A stretch of 64,000 nucleotides of DNA from JAACEU01 sp043816165 (GTDB lineage Bacteria; Patescibacteriota; Gracilibacteria; UBA1369; LOWO2-01-FULL-3), in contig JBDRIE010000027.1 of NCBI GenBank assembly GCA_043816165.1, forward strand, positions 1-64,000, given 5' to 3'. Below the pieces are notes generated by a model. It did no database searches. It had not been told where the DNA came from and was given only the letters and a program-made list of their open reading frames with translations. The first letter of the stretch is position 1; every line of letters starts with the position of its first letter. Positions 54,532 through 63,309 of the stretch are shown in pieces. The position numbers were made by a program, and so were the translations under genes.

Positions 54532-54560
54532 AGTCTACAAAAACTAGTTACAAAAAGCAA
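54532..54560 (-). promoter_or_regulatory. Promoter for gatCA
   Basis: On the minus strand: TTGCTT (54560-54555), a 17-bp spacer and TAGACT (54537-54532). It overlaps the divergent promoter of the next gene. Confidence 0.45.
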
Positions 54561-54575
54561 CCATTGAGCTATAAT
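54547..54575 (+). promoter_or_regulatory. Promoter for the 102-aa membrane protein
   Basis: GTTACA (54547-54552), a 17-bp spacer and TATAAT (54570-54575). The ATG is at 54586, so the leader would be about 3 nt, nearly leaderless. Confidence 0.5.
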
Positions 54576-54585
54576 CAATTCCAGC

Positions 54586-54894
54586 ATGGAACAGACAATC
54601 ACAAATATAAAAAAAGTTTCACTAATCTTCTTTATTATTACTGGAACGCTGCACCTCGGATCCGGCTTGCTGATCGCAAACGGACTTTTCCTCAAAGAAG
54701 CTTTCATCCTAAACAAAACAATGGATATCCCGTTAGTACTCACCGGGCTCCTCTACGGGTTCGCCAGCATCAGACTAATGCTAACCAATCCTCAAAAAAG
54801 TCATAAAGTGCTGGACATATTTCTGTTAGCTGTAATAGTATTAGCCCTCGGCGGATTAATTTTCATTAACTTAGCAATTCCGAACATAAACTAA
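54586..54894 (+). CDS. Small membrane protein, 102 aa
   Basis: Family not recognised. Three predicted membrane helices: VSLIFFIITGTLHLGSGLLI, IPLVLTGLLYGFASIRLML and ILLAVIVLALGGLIFINLA-like at the C-terminus. It has short loops and no catalytic motif. It is the first gene of a plus-strand run that continues 2 nt later with the RibL-like gene, then ftsX and recO. Confidence 0.65.
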   Translation: MEQTITNIKKVSLIFFIITGTLHLGSGLLIANGLFLKEAFILNKTMDIPLVLTGLLYGFASIRLMLTNPQKSHKVLDIFLLAVIVLALGGLIFINLAIPNIN

Positions 54895-54896
54895 AG

Positions 54897-55361
54897 ATGA
54901 ACAACAACGAAAAGCAAAAATTGGTAATGGTATTTGGCACTTTTGATTATCTGCATGCAGGTCACGAAAACCTTTTTTCACAAGCAAGAAAACTTGGAGA
55001 AACGATAATAGCCGTAATAGCTCGAGACAAAACCGTGAACAACATAAAGGGCGAGCTACCCGACCATAATGAAAAAGAAAGACTAAAACTCCTGGAAGAC
55101 ACCGGATGGGCAGACAAAGTCGTGCCTGGAGATCTCAAAGACAAATCAAAAGTTATAAAAACATACAAACCTGACATTATTGCGCTTGGTTATGACCAAT
55201 TCGCATTCACTTACGGACTCGAAAAATTGATAATTGACCTAAATCTAAACACGCAAATCGATAGACTGGCACCGTACAGACCCGATATGTACAAGTCTTC
55301 ACTGCTCAAGAAGAAGATAAAAGAAAAAGATTGCATTTCGCAAGTAATTACGGCTAAATAG
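54897..55361 (+). CDS. Cytidylyltransferase-family nucleotidyltransferase, RibL-like
   Basis: 154 residues. VFGTFDYLHAGHENLFSQAR is the HxGH signature of this superfamily. VIARDKTVNNIKG and KPDIIALGYDQ closely follow the archaeal FAD synthetase RibL, where [VI]-A-R-D-x-T-V and P-D-I-I-x-L-G-x-D-Q are diagnostic. Glycerol-3-phosphate cytidylyltransferase is the main alternative. Because the riboflavin kinase in this window lacks the FAD-synthetase half, a role in making FAD from FMN is a reasonable inference. It starts 2 nt after the membrane protein gene. Confidence 0.75.
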   Translation: MNNNEKQKLVMVFGTFDYLHAGHENLFSQARKLGETIIAVIARDKTVNNIKGELPDHNEKERLKLLEDTGWADKVVPGDLKDKSKVIKTYKPDIIALGYDQFAFTYGLEKLIIDLNLNTQIDRLAPYRPDMYKSSLLKKKIKEKDCISQVITAK

Positions 55362-55365
55362 AAGC

Positions 55366-56307
55366 ATGAAAAGTAAAACCTCTACAGCGAATCTAATCAA
55401 AAAAGGAATTCTTCTTGGTCTGCATAATATTTGGAGAAACAAATTTCTCTCACTCGCAACAATTTTCGTAATCGGGACAATAATTTTCATTTTCAATATA
55501 ATTTTAGCGGTAAATTTCATCGCAAAAGAGGCAATTCAGGATCTCAGTGAAAAAATAGACGTCGTTGTTTATTTACAAGAAAGCACCACCATATCAGAAA
55601 GCCAAAGTATTGCGCAGGACATTGCAATACTTGAAGGCGTTGTCGAAGTTACCTACACTTCCAAAGAAGACGCATTAAACCAGCTAAAGCTCACTCACCC
55701 GGACATTTCATTAGCATTCGAAAAATACGGACTGGGCAATCCACTCCCCGCAAGTCTCAACATAACAACACAGCATCCAAAATACCACCAATCAGTAGCT
55801 GACTTTCTAAATAAGGACAAATACCTGGCAAAACTCTCAAACGTTGTAACAACAGGAGATTCATCCACAAACACAATAATGACTAGTGTCTCAAAAAACC
55901 TCAACAACGTCACAAATTTCGCACAACAAGTCATCTTCTGGCTCATCATGATATTCGTAATTGGTGGAGTTTTGATCATCCTAAACGCATTACAAATCAC
56001 AATTTTCAACAGAAAAAAAGAAATCGAAGTAATGAAACTGGTCGGATCTTCAAATTGGTTCATCAGATTCCCATTTTTGATTGAAGGGATTATTTATGGA
56101 GTTTTGGCAGTAGCTATCAGCTTTGTCATGCTATTCGTCCTCTCAAAAAACATCCAAATTTCAGAAACAAGCCTTTGGGATTACTATTCCGGAATCGAAT
56201 TTTACAAGATCTTTTTGATAGAACTTGTAGCAACCGTAATATTAAGCGTCTTTAGTTCAATGATCGCAGTTCACGAATATTTGGGGAAATCTCTACTCGA
56301 GGATTAA
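55366..56307 (+). CDS. ftsX: FtsX-like cell-division ABC permease
   Basis: 313 residues with four membrane helices in the FtsX plan: one near the N-terminus (SLATIFVIGTIIFIFNIILA), an extracellular loop with KIDVVVYLQESTTISESQSI, which has the characteristic V-V-V-Y-L-x-[ED], and three C-terminal helices with MKLVGSSNWFIRFPFLIEG. With FtsE it controls peptidoglycan hydrolases at the septum. ftsE is not adjacent, which is unusual. It overlaps recO by one base. Confidence 0.9.
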   Translation: MKSKTSTANLIKKGILLGLHNIWRNKFLSLATIFVIGTIIFIFNIILAVNFIAKEAIQDLSEKIDVVVYLQESTTISESQSIAQDIAILEGVVEVTYTSKEDALNQLKLTHPDISLAFEKYGLGNPLPASLNITTQHPKYHQSVADFLNKDKYLAKLSNVVTTGDSSTNTIMTSVSKNLNNVTNFAQQVIFWLIMIFVIGGVLIILNALQITIFNRKKEIEVMKLVGSSNWFIRFPFLIEGIIYGVLAVAISFVMLFVLSKNIQISETSLWDYYSGIEFYKIFLIELVATVILSVFSSMIAVHEYLGKSLLED

Positions 56308-56942
56308 TGAAGAAAACCCTAACAGATAAATTCATCATTCTGGGACACAAAAACTTCTTTGAAAAAGATAAGTTAGTCTTTTTGTACAGCGATGAACATG
56401 GAAAATTAACAGCTATTGCAAAAGGAGCACGCTCAATCACGAGCAAATTCACAGGACACCTGGAAACACTGAATTTTTGCATAGCAAACCTATACTTTGG
56501 ACCAAAAAACATCATTCTCACTGACATTTACACGGATAAATCACATTTCAAAAACAGAAAATGCCTTTCCACAATCTCCCACGCAATAAGAATCGCGGAA
56601 ATCTCTAACAAAATCATCTACGAAAATCAGCAAATAGAAAATCTAGAATCACTAATCTCAGAAACTCTCAAAAATCTAAAATCCTCAGGAAAAAAATCAC
56701 TTATCTTCACTGCATACATTATAAAAATACTCGACAAACTCGGTGTCATCCCGGATTTTAGAGAAACCAAAGTTTCACTCGAAGAAAAATATGTAAAATT
56801 CATCAATTTCATCAAAGAGAAGCCATTTTCAGAGATCGAAAAAATTTCACCGACCAAAGCGGAAAAAGAACGTATTCAACAAATAATAACCTTACTAATA
56901 GAAAAAGAAATTGGACCTACCCCTTCCCTCTTTTCGTTTTAG
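56307..56942 (+). CDS. recO: DNA repair protein RecO
   Basis: Loads RecA with RecF/RecR. 211 residues, about 30 shorter than E. coli RecO. The N-terminal OB fold is clear (DKFIILGHKNFFEKDKLVFL, then LTAIAKGARSITSKFTGHL, ETLNFCIANLYF). The C-terminal helical part contains ILDKLGVIPDF. The Cys-rich zinc loop found in some RecO proteins is absent. The 3' end overlaps the Rel gene on the other strand by 26 bp. Confidence 0.9.
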   Translation: MKKTLTDKFIILGHKNFFEKDKLVFLYSDEHGKLTAIAKGARSITSKFTGHLETLNFCIANLYFGPKNIILTDIYTDKSHFKNRKCLSTISHAIRIAEISNKIIYENQQIENLESLISETLKNLKSSGKKSLIFTAYIIKILDKLGVIPDFRETKVSLEEKYVKFINFIKEKPFSEIEKISPTKAEKERIQQIITLLIEKEIGPTPSLFSF

Positions 56943-59127
56943 TTCGATCATCCTTCACCACCTTCAAAACACCTTTTATATTCTCGATTTTGTCCATCAA
57001 TCGATCAAACACATCCAGATCATCAAATTCAAGCAAGAAAAACTCCTCACTCACGCCATTCCGCGCCTTCTTTATCGATACATCCCTGATCATAATATCA
57101 AAATTCGATATTGTAGAAGTAATATCACTCATCAAAGCGACTCGAATCATTGCGTTAATCTTGATCCCAACCAAATATTTCCTTCCGGTTGTCGTAGAAA
57201 TCCCTTTCCAATCAGCAAAAATTATTCTCTCATTATTCAAAGAATCCAACGCCGAACACGTTTGTTTATGAATTGTAATACTCTGTCCACGAGTCACATA
57301 TCCCACAATCTTGTTTCCAAACCTTGGTTTACAACATGATGCTATCTTCAACGGCAATCCATCCTCACCTCCAACCAAAATCCGATCCTCCAGAAGAGCC
57401 TGTTCACTCAAATTTGCAAATTTCTTACCTTGATGAGGCCTCACAACCTTGTCTATCACAGACTTATTGTATGGATAAACTTTTCTGATAATATCACTTG
57501 CAATTTTTCCACCACTCCCAACCTCCTCAACCAAACTTTCTCTCTGCGACAAAGTCAAAGCCTTCCTTGAATACTTTTTTAGTACAGAATACTTCTGATC
57601 CAGCTTTGGTTTGCCAAGTCTTTCGAGTTGAGCATTCAACAAATTTCGCCCTTCTTTCACATTGCTCTCCTTATTTTGTGAACTAAACCACGACTTAATT
57701 TTTGCCTTCGCTTGACTGGTTTTTACCAAAGAAAGCCATCTCAATTTTGGTTTCGCATCCTTTTTGGTAAGAATTTCAACAACATCATTATTTTGCAATT
57801 CATAATCCAAAGGAACAATTTTTCCATTCACCTTCGCCATCACACATCTATTCCCAATGTCCGTATGGACACTATATGCAAAATCTATCACATTCGCTTC
57901 CGCACTCAATTCCTTCACCTCACCACGAGGAGTTAGTACAAAAATTCGATCTTTAAACAGATCTATCTCCACCTCCTTCAAAACATCATACTCCAAATCA
58001 AATTCACTCCGAATTCCCTCCAAACCACGGATAAGCTCCGCCTGAGAATGCACATCTAAACTACTTCCAGACTCTTTGTAAAACCAGTGTGACGCAATAC
58101 CATACTCAGACTCACGATGCATTTCCGAATCACGAATCTGAATTTCAACAGGCTGATCCATATCTTTCGGAGCAATTCCTAAAACAACCGTATGCAGACT
58201 CCTATATCCATTCGGCTTTGGTACTGCCAAATAATCCTTGAACCTTTTTGAAACCGGCTTCCATTCACTATGTACAAGCCCAAGAACCGCGTACAAATGA
58301 TCCGTACTCTCATCACCACTCTCAGTTTTTTTAGCTGGCAAAACTATTCTCATCGCAAAAATATCATCGAGTTCATTAATCAAACTAAGAGCCTTTTTCT
58401 TAAATTTTCTATAAATACTGTAATGGTTTTTGATTCTTCCTGAAACTTCAGCCTCAATTCCACGAGTTTCAAGAAAATCTTCCAGTTGCTCCTTGATAAA
58501 AGCAATTGACAATTTACAACTACTCCTCAATTTCTCCAATTGCCCATCTATTTCCTTATAATCCTCAGGGAATAAATGCTTAAATGCTAAATCTTCGAGC
58601 TTACTCTTAAAAGTATAAATCCCAAGCCTCGCACAAACAGGAGCATACAAATTCAAAGTCTCAGCACTATAAGATCTAATTTCATCTTTATCCATAAAAC
58701 TTCCCAAATTCCGCATCTTGTAAAGACGACATGTCAAAGCCACCAAAATCACTCTGATATCCTTCGCCATCACCAAAATCATTTTCCTTAAATTTTCAAC
58801 CTGTGAAGCTCTATCATTTTCCACATAAACCAAAGATTCCAACTTTTTTACCCCTGACAAAATCCCCAAAACATCAATTCCGCAAACATCTTCAATAATT
58901 TGCTCATCCACAAGATCATTTTCATAAACTCGATGAAGAAGCGCCGCAATAAAGGTATCCTCATCCGGCCGCAAAGGGATCAAAGAATCGATAATATCCA
59001 CATACGAAGGATGCTCCTCGATAGTATCAACACCACTATTGCGTATCAAATCTAGAGCTCCTCGCGCTTTTTTTTCGTCGAAGCTCTTATTATAAGTCTT
59101 AATTTTATCTAAGATCTTGTAATCCAT
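56917..59127 (-). CDS. rel: RelA/SpoT-family (p)ppGpp synthetase with degenerate hydrolase domain
   Basis: About 736 residues. The N-terminal hydrolase domain keeps its fold (EEHPSYVDIIDSL) but the HD pair reads ALLHRVYEN, and the later L-A-D-R-x-H-N-M segment is LTCRLYKMRN, so catalytic Asp and His are lost. The synthetase domain is intact: DDIFAMRIVLPA, RFKDYLAVPKPNGYRSLHTV (with the R-x-K-D loop) and EIQIRDSEMHRESEYGIASH. A TGS domain follows (DRIFVLTPRGEVKELSAEA), then a helical part, a Cys-containing zinc-finger-like stretch (ASCCKPRFG) and a C-terminal ACT domain. The ATG at 59127 is preferred; a -10 (TGGCATAAT) just before it supports this, and an in-frame ATG at 59154 is the alternative. 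Confidence 0.93.
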   Translation of the reverse strand: MDYKILDKIKTYNKSFDEKKARGALDLIRNSGVDTIEEHPSYVDIIDSLIPLRPDEDTFIAALLHRVYENDLVDEQIIEDVCGIDVLGILSGVKKLESLVYVENDRASQVENLRKMILVMAKDIRVILVALTCRLYKMRNLGSFMDKDEIRSYSAETLNLYAPVCARLGIYTFKSKLEDLAFKHLFPEDYKEIDGQLEKLRSSCKLSIAFIKEQLEDFLETRGIEAEVSGRIKNHYSIYRKFKKKALSLINELDDIFAMRIVLPAKKTESGDESTDHLYAVLGLVHSEWKPVSKRFKDYLAVPKPNGYRSLHTVVLGIAPKDMDQPVEIQIRDSEMHRESEYGIASHWFYKESGSSLDVHSQAELIRGLEGIRSEFDLEYDVLKEVEIDLFKDRIFVLTPRGEVKELSAEANVIDFAYSVHTDIGNRCVMAKVNGKIVPLDYELQNNDVVEILTKKDAKPKLRWLSLVKTSQAKAKIKSWFSSQNKESNVKEGRNLLNAQLERLGKPKLDQKYSVLKKYSRKALTLSQRESLVEEVGSGGKIASDIIRKVYPYNKSVIDKVVRPHQGKKFANLSEQALLEDRILVGGEDGLPLKIASCCKPRFGNKIVGYVTRGQSITIHKQTCSALDSLNNERIIFADWKGISTTTGRKYLVGIKINAMIRVALMSDITSTISNFDIMIRDVSIKKARNGVSEEFFLLEFDDLDVFDRLMDKIENIKGVLKVVKDDRTKTKRGKG

Positions 59128-59136
59128 AGGAACCGC

Positions 59137-59145
59137 ATTATGCCA
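59137..59145 (-). promoter_or_regulatory. Extended -10 immediately before rel
   Basis: Minus strand TGGCATAAT, with CATAAT at 59142-59137. The transcript would begin within a few bases of the ATG at 59127, again nearly leaderless. Confidence 0.35.
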
Positions 59146-59162
59146 GAAAACCATAAATAAAA

Positions 59163-60674
59163 CTACTCTAATTTGCCTTCTATAGGCAAAATCGCGTCAA
59201 TATCTGAAGCCGGAACATCAAAAACGCGAATTCCTTTGATCAAAGCCTCCGTGTTCGCAACAATATCCTGATATCGAGGTTCGAGAATATCCAAATAAGC
59301 AATTATGAGATCGAGAGCGACCCCATATGCGTTATAATAAGCCTTCAATTCGTTTGAATCATGCTGAACTTCAATAAAAGATTCCAAATAATCATTTGAA
59401 CTCCTCGGCATTAACCCCTCAATAGCCACAAAAAATTGTTCTTCCAACGTATCACGTTCAACAGCCAAAACTTCAAATTCCTTATCAAAACTTTCCAATC
59501 GAGATTTAATCTCAAAATACACATTATCTCCCTCCTGAATAATCGCATCCAACTCATTGATATGTTCAGTCAAGACAGCCCTTCTATCAACAGCCTGATC
59601 TATCAATGAATAAACATCTGTACGATAAATACTATCCATTTTTCTCAAAAGATCGATGTAATAAACATATCTATTCTCAAAATCACTCTCTCCTTCCCCA
59701 AAATATAGTGCCGTATCAACTCCGGCCAATGTACCGCTTTTCCCAATAGGAACAGCTTGTATGGGAGTTTTCGGAACTTCAAACTCAAGACCAAAAACGT
59801 AAGAAGAAATAATCCCGGACACATCGCCTTCCCCGGACACATCGCCTTCCCCGGACACATCATCACTCTTTTCAACTACTTTTTGCGCACCATCATCACC
59901 TCCAATACCAAATATTCTCAACCCTCCAAACCAGAAAAACATAACTCCAAATACAATTATCAATACAACTGTAATAATTCTTTTCTTAGTTATTCCGGCT
60001 TGCGCCAAAATATCCCAAAGCTCCTCTTTTAATTCATTGGATTCTTCAGCTTCCTCCCCAGGCTCAGAAGCTTTTTCGCCTTCAGCCGGTTGCACAACAC
60101 CCTCCAACGGTTGCTCAGACTCAAGCTCAGGCTTCGATTCAACAACTTCTGCAACTTCTGCAACTTCAGCTAACTCTGCAACGTCAGCGGCTTCAGCTTC
60201 CCGTGCGGCACCTTGTTCGCCCATTTCCTCAGCAACTTGTTCAACTGCCTCAGGAGTAGGAGCCTCAAACGGATTAATCGGAGCTTGATCATCCTCTTCC
60301 ACTACAGGCTCAACAAACTCTTCCTCCGCTTTTTCTTCCAAGAACTCATCATTTTCTCTAAATCTTTCTTCATATTCAGGAGTAGGCAGCGCAGATTCAT
60401 CCTCTGAAAAATCCTGACCAAACGGATTAATAGGCTCTATCGGCTCAGAAGGTTTCTGCTCAGAAGGTTTCTGCTCAGAAGGTCCTTTCTTTCCCCTTGG
60501 TCTTCTTCGTCTATTTTTCTTTTTCTTTGCAACCTCTTGCTTAAAATCTTCCCTTTTATCCTTGGAAACTTCTTTTGCCGAATCTTCTCCCTTTTTCTTG
60601 GAATTCTTATCTTTTTCTAAGTTATCGTCAGAAATTTCATCCCTATTTTTCTTTGATCTCCCTCTATTAGGCAT
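59163..60674 (-). CDS. Membrane-anchored low-complexity protein, 503 aa
   Basis: Not recognised. The N-terminal about 230 residues are highly charged and low in complexity: a Lys/Arg-rich start (KKKKNRRRRPRGKKG), repeats of SEQKP, and an acidic Ala/Glu/Pro region with AEVAEVAEV. One membrane helix follows (RIITVVLIIVFGVMFFWFGG, about 237-256). The outer part has tandem VSGEGD repeats and then a mostly helical domain of about 200 residues (MDSIYRTDVYSLIDQAVDRR) ending at the C-terminus. The topology suggests a cytoplasmic disordered tail and an external helical domain. It ends 35 nt upstream of rel. Confidence 0.65.
   Translation of the reverse strand: MPNRGRSKKNRDEISDDNLEKDKNSKKKGEDSAKEVSKDKREDFKQEVAKKKKNRRRRPRGKKGPSEQKPSEQKPSEPIEPINPFGQDFSEDESALPTPEYEERFRENDEFLEEKAEEEFVEPVVEEDDQAPINPFEAPTPEAVEQVAEEMGEQGAAREAEAADVAELAEVAEVAEVVESKPELESEQPLEGVVQPAEGEKASEPGEEAEESNELKEELWDILAQAGITKKRIITVVLIIVFGVMFFWFGGLRIFGIGGDDGAQKVVEKSDDVSGEGDVSGEGDVSGIISSYVFGLEFEVPKTPIQAVPIGKSGTLAGVDTALYFGEGESDFENRYVYYIDLLRKMDSIYRTDVYSLIDQAVDRRAVLTEHINELDAIIQEGDNVYFEIKSRLESFDKEFEVLAVERDTLEEQFFVAIEGLMPRSSNDYLESFIEVQHDSNELKAYYNAYGVALDLIIAYLDILEPRYQDIVANTEALIKGIRVFDVPASDIDAILPIEGKLE
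59814..59862. repeat. 18-bp tandem repeat coding VSGEGD
   Basis: CCCGGACACATCGCCTTC occurs twice exactly (59814-59831, 59832-59849) and a third copy is partial. It lies in the external linker of the 503-aa membrane protein. Confidence 0.85.
60443..60485. repeat. 15-bp tandem repeat coding SEQKP
   Basis: GCTCAGAAGGTTTCT occurs at 60443-60457 and 60458-60472, followed by a partial third copy. It lies in the disordered N-terminal half of the 503-aa protein. Confidence 0.85.
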
Positions 60675-60698
60675 AAAGAAACTTTAATATTTCCTCAT

Positions 60699-60707
60699 AT
60701 TATAGCA
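60699..60707 (-). promoter_or_regulatory. Extended -10 before the 503-aa protein gene
   Basis: Minus strand TGCTATAAT with TATAAT at 60704-60699, identical to the element before pyk. A weak TTTAAA lies 17 bp further upstream. The leader would be about 18 nt. Confidence 0.55.
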
Positions 60708-60827
60708 GAAAAACGCCTTTTTTTAAAGATGCTTATTTTTGAGCAGTCTCCTTTGAATAAACAACATCCTCCTTTGTTTCATTCATATTGAGTTGATTAT
60801 ATATCAAAGACACAATTGCCCCACAAT

Positions 60828-60858
60828 AGCATTATAAATCGAGTTTTTATAAAATGCT
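60828..60858 (-). terminator. Imperfect hairpin after the SLH gene
   Basis: AGCATTATAAA (60828-60838) can pair with TTTATAAAATGCT (60846-60858) with a two-base bulge, 4 bp after the SLH-protein stop. No U-run follows on the minus strand, so its efficiency as a terminator is doubtful. The rest of the 188-bp gap holds only the next gene's promoter. Confidence 0.35.
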
Positions 60859-60862
60859 TGAT

Positions 60863-63235
60863 TCAAATTTTCCCTAACAAATATAGCTCATACACATGCC
60901 TCGCAACTTCCAATCTTGTAGTAGGTTGGGCTGGGAATAAAGTGTTTCCGTCGAATAGAGAGTTGTCATATGAATATTTCGCATATCCGGAGAACCAATT
61001 TCCTCCATCAACGTCATCGTAAGAACTCAGAGAATCATCCGGCATAGAGTCGCTCACATTTCTCAATATCAAAGCCAAAAATTCCACTCTGCCTACGTCT
61101 CTTGCAGGTCTATAATATCCCTCGTCTTCACCTCCTGAATAACCGTAAATCATCCCAAGTTCCACACCTCTGCAGATATGTTGATAAGCCCAATCGCTTG
61201 AATTCACATCAGGAAACGGATTTTCACCTCCACAATAATCTTCAGAGTCATCGAATAATTCGAATGTCTCCAATGAAATTTTTGCGATTTGATCTCTTTG
61301 CAGATAGCCATCCGGAGCAAATGTTCCGTCGGGATTACCAGTCATTGCATCGATTGATTGCATGTACGCAATAGCTTCGCAATCAGGATCTGTATCAAGA
61401 ACGTCTGTATAGTTGGCGCATTGTCCGACCTCTTGTGCGGACTCTTCTTCTGTGATTTCACTTGAGGTTTCTGAAGATGAACCTCCCCCTCCGATAATTA
61501 GAGGTGTTCCACCTGTAGATGGGGCTAAAATTGTAGATGAAGCTGAAGCATAATCATCTTCTGATGTACTAGCGTTGTTTGGTGTGGAGTCGGAATCAGA
61601 TGTGCTTGCAGTGGAAGTTATCTCAGCTGAATTTGTAATGACAGTTCCTGCAGTTGCTCCTATTACGCCTGCCATTATTGTTATCCTGGCACTAATTCCA
61701 CTTGCCAAACTGTTTACTGTCCATACACCTGTACTTCCATCATATGATCCCAGACCTATAGAAGAACCTGTATATGACGTATCGGATGACAGGGTGTTTG
61801 TTACAGCTATACCTGTAGCTGTTTCAGGACCATTGTTGGTCAGGGTGAGATCATATTGAACCGTGTCTCCTGTGCGTGGAGTAGAGTTGTCTACCAACAT
61901 CGCAAGAGAAAGATCTGCAGATAGTGCCATAAAGTGGATGTGGAACGCTCCGCGATCGGTTCCACCCTCGTCATCCCCATATGCACCAACCGCCAGGTCT
62001 TGTACTCCATCTCCATTTAGGTCACCTATATTGGCTGCTGAGGTCCCATAATGGTCCTCATCCGACAGTGTTGGTCCGTTTGCAGTTGAATCATTTATTT
62101 CCACAGTAGAATCAACGGAGCCGTCTGTGTTCATGAAGCTGATGTGTACCGCTCCGCGACCGGATCCGCCCTCGTCATCCCCGTTTGCACCAACCGCCAG
62201 GTCCTCTACCCCATCTCCGTTCAGATCTCCTATGTTAGCAACGGACTCCCCGTACTGATCACCAGCAAGAAGTGTAGGTCCATTTGTGGTTGAGCTGTTT
62301 ATCTCCACAGTAGAAAGAACGGCTCCAGTACCATCTGTATTCATAAAGTGAATATGGGTGGTACCACTACCTGATCCGCCTTCATCGTCGCCATAAGCAC
62401 AAACCGCCAGGTCATTTGTACCATCTCCATTTAGGTCGCCTATGTTTGCTATGGAGGTTCCATAGTAGTCACTATCATTCAGTGTTGGTCCGTTTGCAGT
62501 TGAGTCATTTATTTCCACAGTAGAAAGAACGGCGCCAGTACCATCTGTATTCATAAAGTGGATATGGACCGCTCCACGATTTGTTCCACCGTCGTCGTCC
62601 GTATATGCACCAACGGCCAAGTCCTGCATCCCATCTCCGTTCAGATCTCCTATGTTGGCAATGGAAATTCCATAACGGTCATCATCAGTCAGTGTTGGCC
62701 CGTTTGCAGTTGAGCTGTTTATTTCCACACTAGAATCAATGGATCCGTCTGTATTCATGAAGTGAATATGGACCGCTCCACGATTTGTTCCACCGTCGTC
62801 GTCAAATCTTGATCCAACAGCTAAATCATTTACACCGTCTCCATTCAGGTCACCTATGTCGGCAATTGACCATCCATAAAGGTCACTATCATCCAGTGTT
62901 GGTCCGTTTGCAGTTGAGCTGTTTATTTCCACAGTAGAATCAATGGATCCGTCTGTGTTCATAAAGTGGATGTGAACTGCCCCACGATCAGTTCCTCCTT
63001 CGTCGTCCCCACTTGCACCAACCGCAATGTCGTTTACACCATCTCCATTTAGGTCGCCTATGTTGGCTACGGACCAAACATAAGTGTCACTAACCGCCAG
63101 CGTTGGCCCGTTTGCAGTTGAGCTGTTTATTTCCACAGTAGATCTTACCCCTCCATTTCCCACCACAGCAAAAGCTGTAGGGATGATTGAGGAAAAAAGT
63201 ATTGCAACTACCGCGAGGAATGTTAGTTTTTTCAT
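60863..63235 (-). CDS. Secreted FG-GAP / DUF11 / SLH surface protein, 790 aa
   Basis: A signal peptide (MKKLTFLAVVAILFSS...AFA) is followed by six near-identical repeats of 68-70 residues (about 30-440). Each has STVEINSSTANGPTL, then IGDLNGDG[VT][NQ]DLAVGA, a Ca-binding FG-GAP motif, then GAVHIHFMNTDG. A DUF11-type adhesion domain follows (DLSLAMLVDNSTPRTGDTVQ, about 455-560), then a Ser/Glu-rich linker, and C-terminal SLH modules (about 610-790; YTDVLDTDPDCEAIAYMQSI, FPDVNSSDWAYQHICRGVEL) that bind cell-wall polymers. So it is probably a wall-anchored propeller-type adhesin or sensor. Confidence 0.9.
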   Translation of the reverse strand: MKKLTFLAVVAILFSSIIPTAFAVVGNGGVRSTVEINSSTANGPTLAVSDTYVWSVANIGDLNGDGVNDIAVGASGDDEGGTDRGAVHIHFMNTDGSIDSTVEINSSTANGPTLDDSDLYGWSIADIGDLNGDGVNDLAVGSRFDDDGGTNRGAVHIHFMNTDGSIDSSVEINSSTANGPTLTDDDRYGISIANIGDLNGDGMQDLAVGAYTDDDGGTNRGAVHIHFMNTDGTGAVLSTVEINDSTANGPTLNDSDYYGTSIANIGDLNGDGTNDLAVCAYGDDEGGSGSGTTHIHFMNTDGTGAVLSTVEINSSTTNGPTLLAGDQYGESVANIGDLNGDGVEDLAVGANGDDEGGSGRGAVHISFMNTDGSVDSTVEINDSTANGPTLSDEDHYGTSAANIGDLNGDGVQDLAVGAYGDDEGGTDRGAFHIHFMALSADLSLAMLVDNSTPRTGDTVQYDLTLTNNGPETATGIAVTNTLSSDTSYTGSSIGLGSYDGSTGVWTVNSLASGISARITIMAGVIGATAGTVITNSAEITSTASTSDSDSTPNNASTSEDDYASASSTILAPSTGGTPLIIGGGGSSSETSSEITEEESAQEVGQCANYTDVLDTDPDCEAIAYMQSIDAMTGNPDGTFAPDGYLQRDQIAKISLETFELFDDSEDYCGGENPFPDVNSSDWAYQHICRGVELGMIYGYSGGEDEGYYRPARDVGRVEFLALILRNVSDSMPDDSLSSYDDVDGGNWFSGYAKYSYDNSLFDGNTLFPAQPTTRLEVARHVYELYLLGKI
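61930..63150. repeat. Tandem repeat array of about 205-bp units
   Basis: Six units of about 204-210 bp encode the FG-GAP repeats. Marker strings such as TTGGTCCGTTTGCAGTTGA recur near 62070, 62480, 62690, 62900 and 63100, with a variant near 62270. The high nucleotide identity suggests recent duplication or gene conversion. Confidence 0.85.
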
Positions 63236-63266
63236 AGGGAGTTGAGATTAAAAAGATGTTGGGTGT

Positions 63267-63275
63267 ATTGTAGCA
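63267..63275 (-). promoter_or_regulatory. Extended -10 before the SLH protein gene
   Basis: Minus strand TGCTACAAT with TACAAT at 63272-63267. The leader to the ATG at 63235 would be about 25 nt. No clear -35. Confidence 0.45.
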
Positions 63276-63309
63276 AAAATATGTTTGAGATATAAGGGCT
63301 TTCATCGCG

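Noticed and set aside
61930..63150. CRISPR array
   Set aside because: The regular repeats are about 205 bp long, contiguous and coding for FG-GAP units; there are no short repeats with unique spacers and no cas genes.
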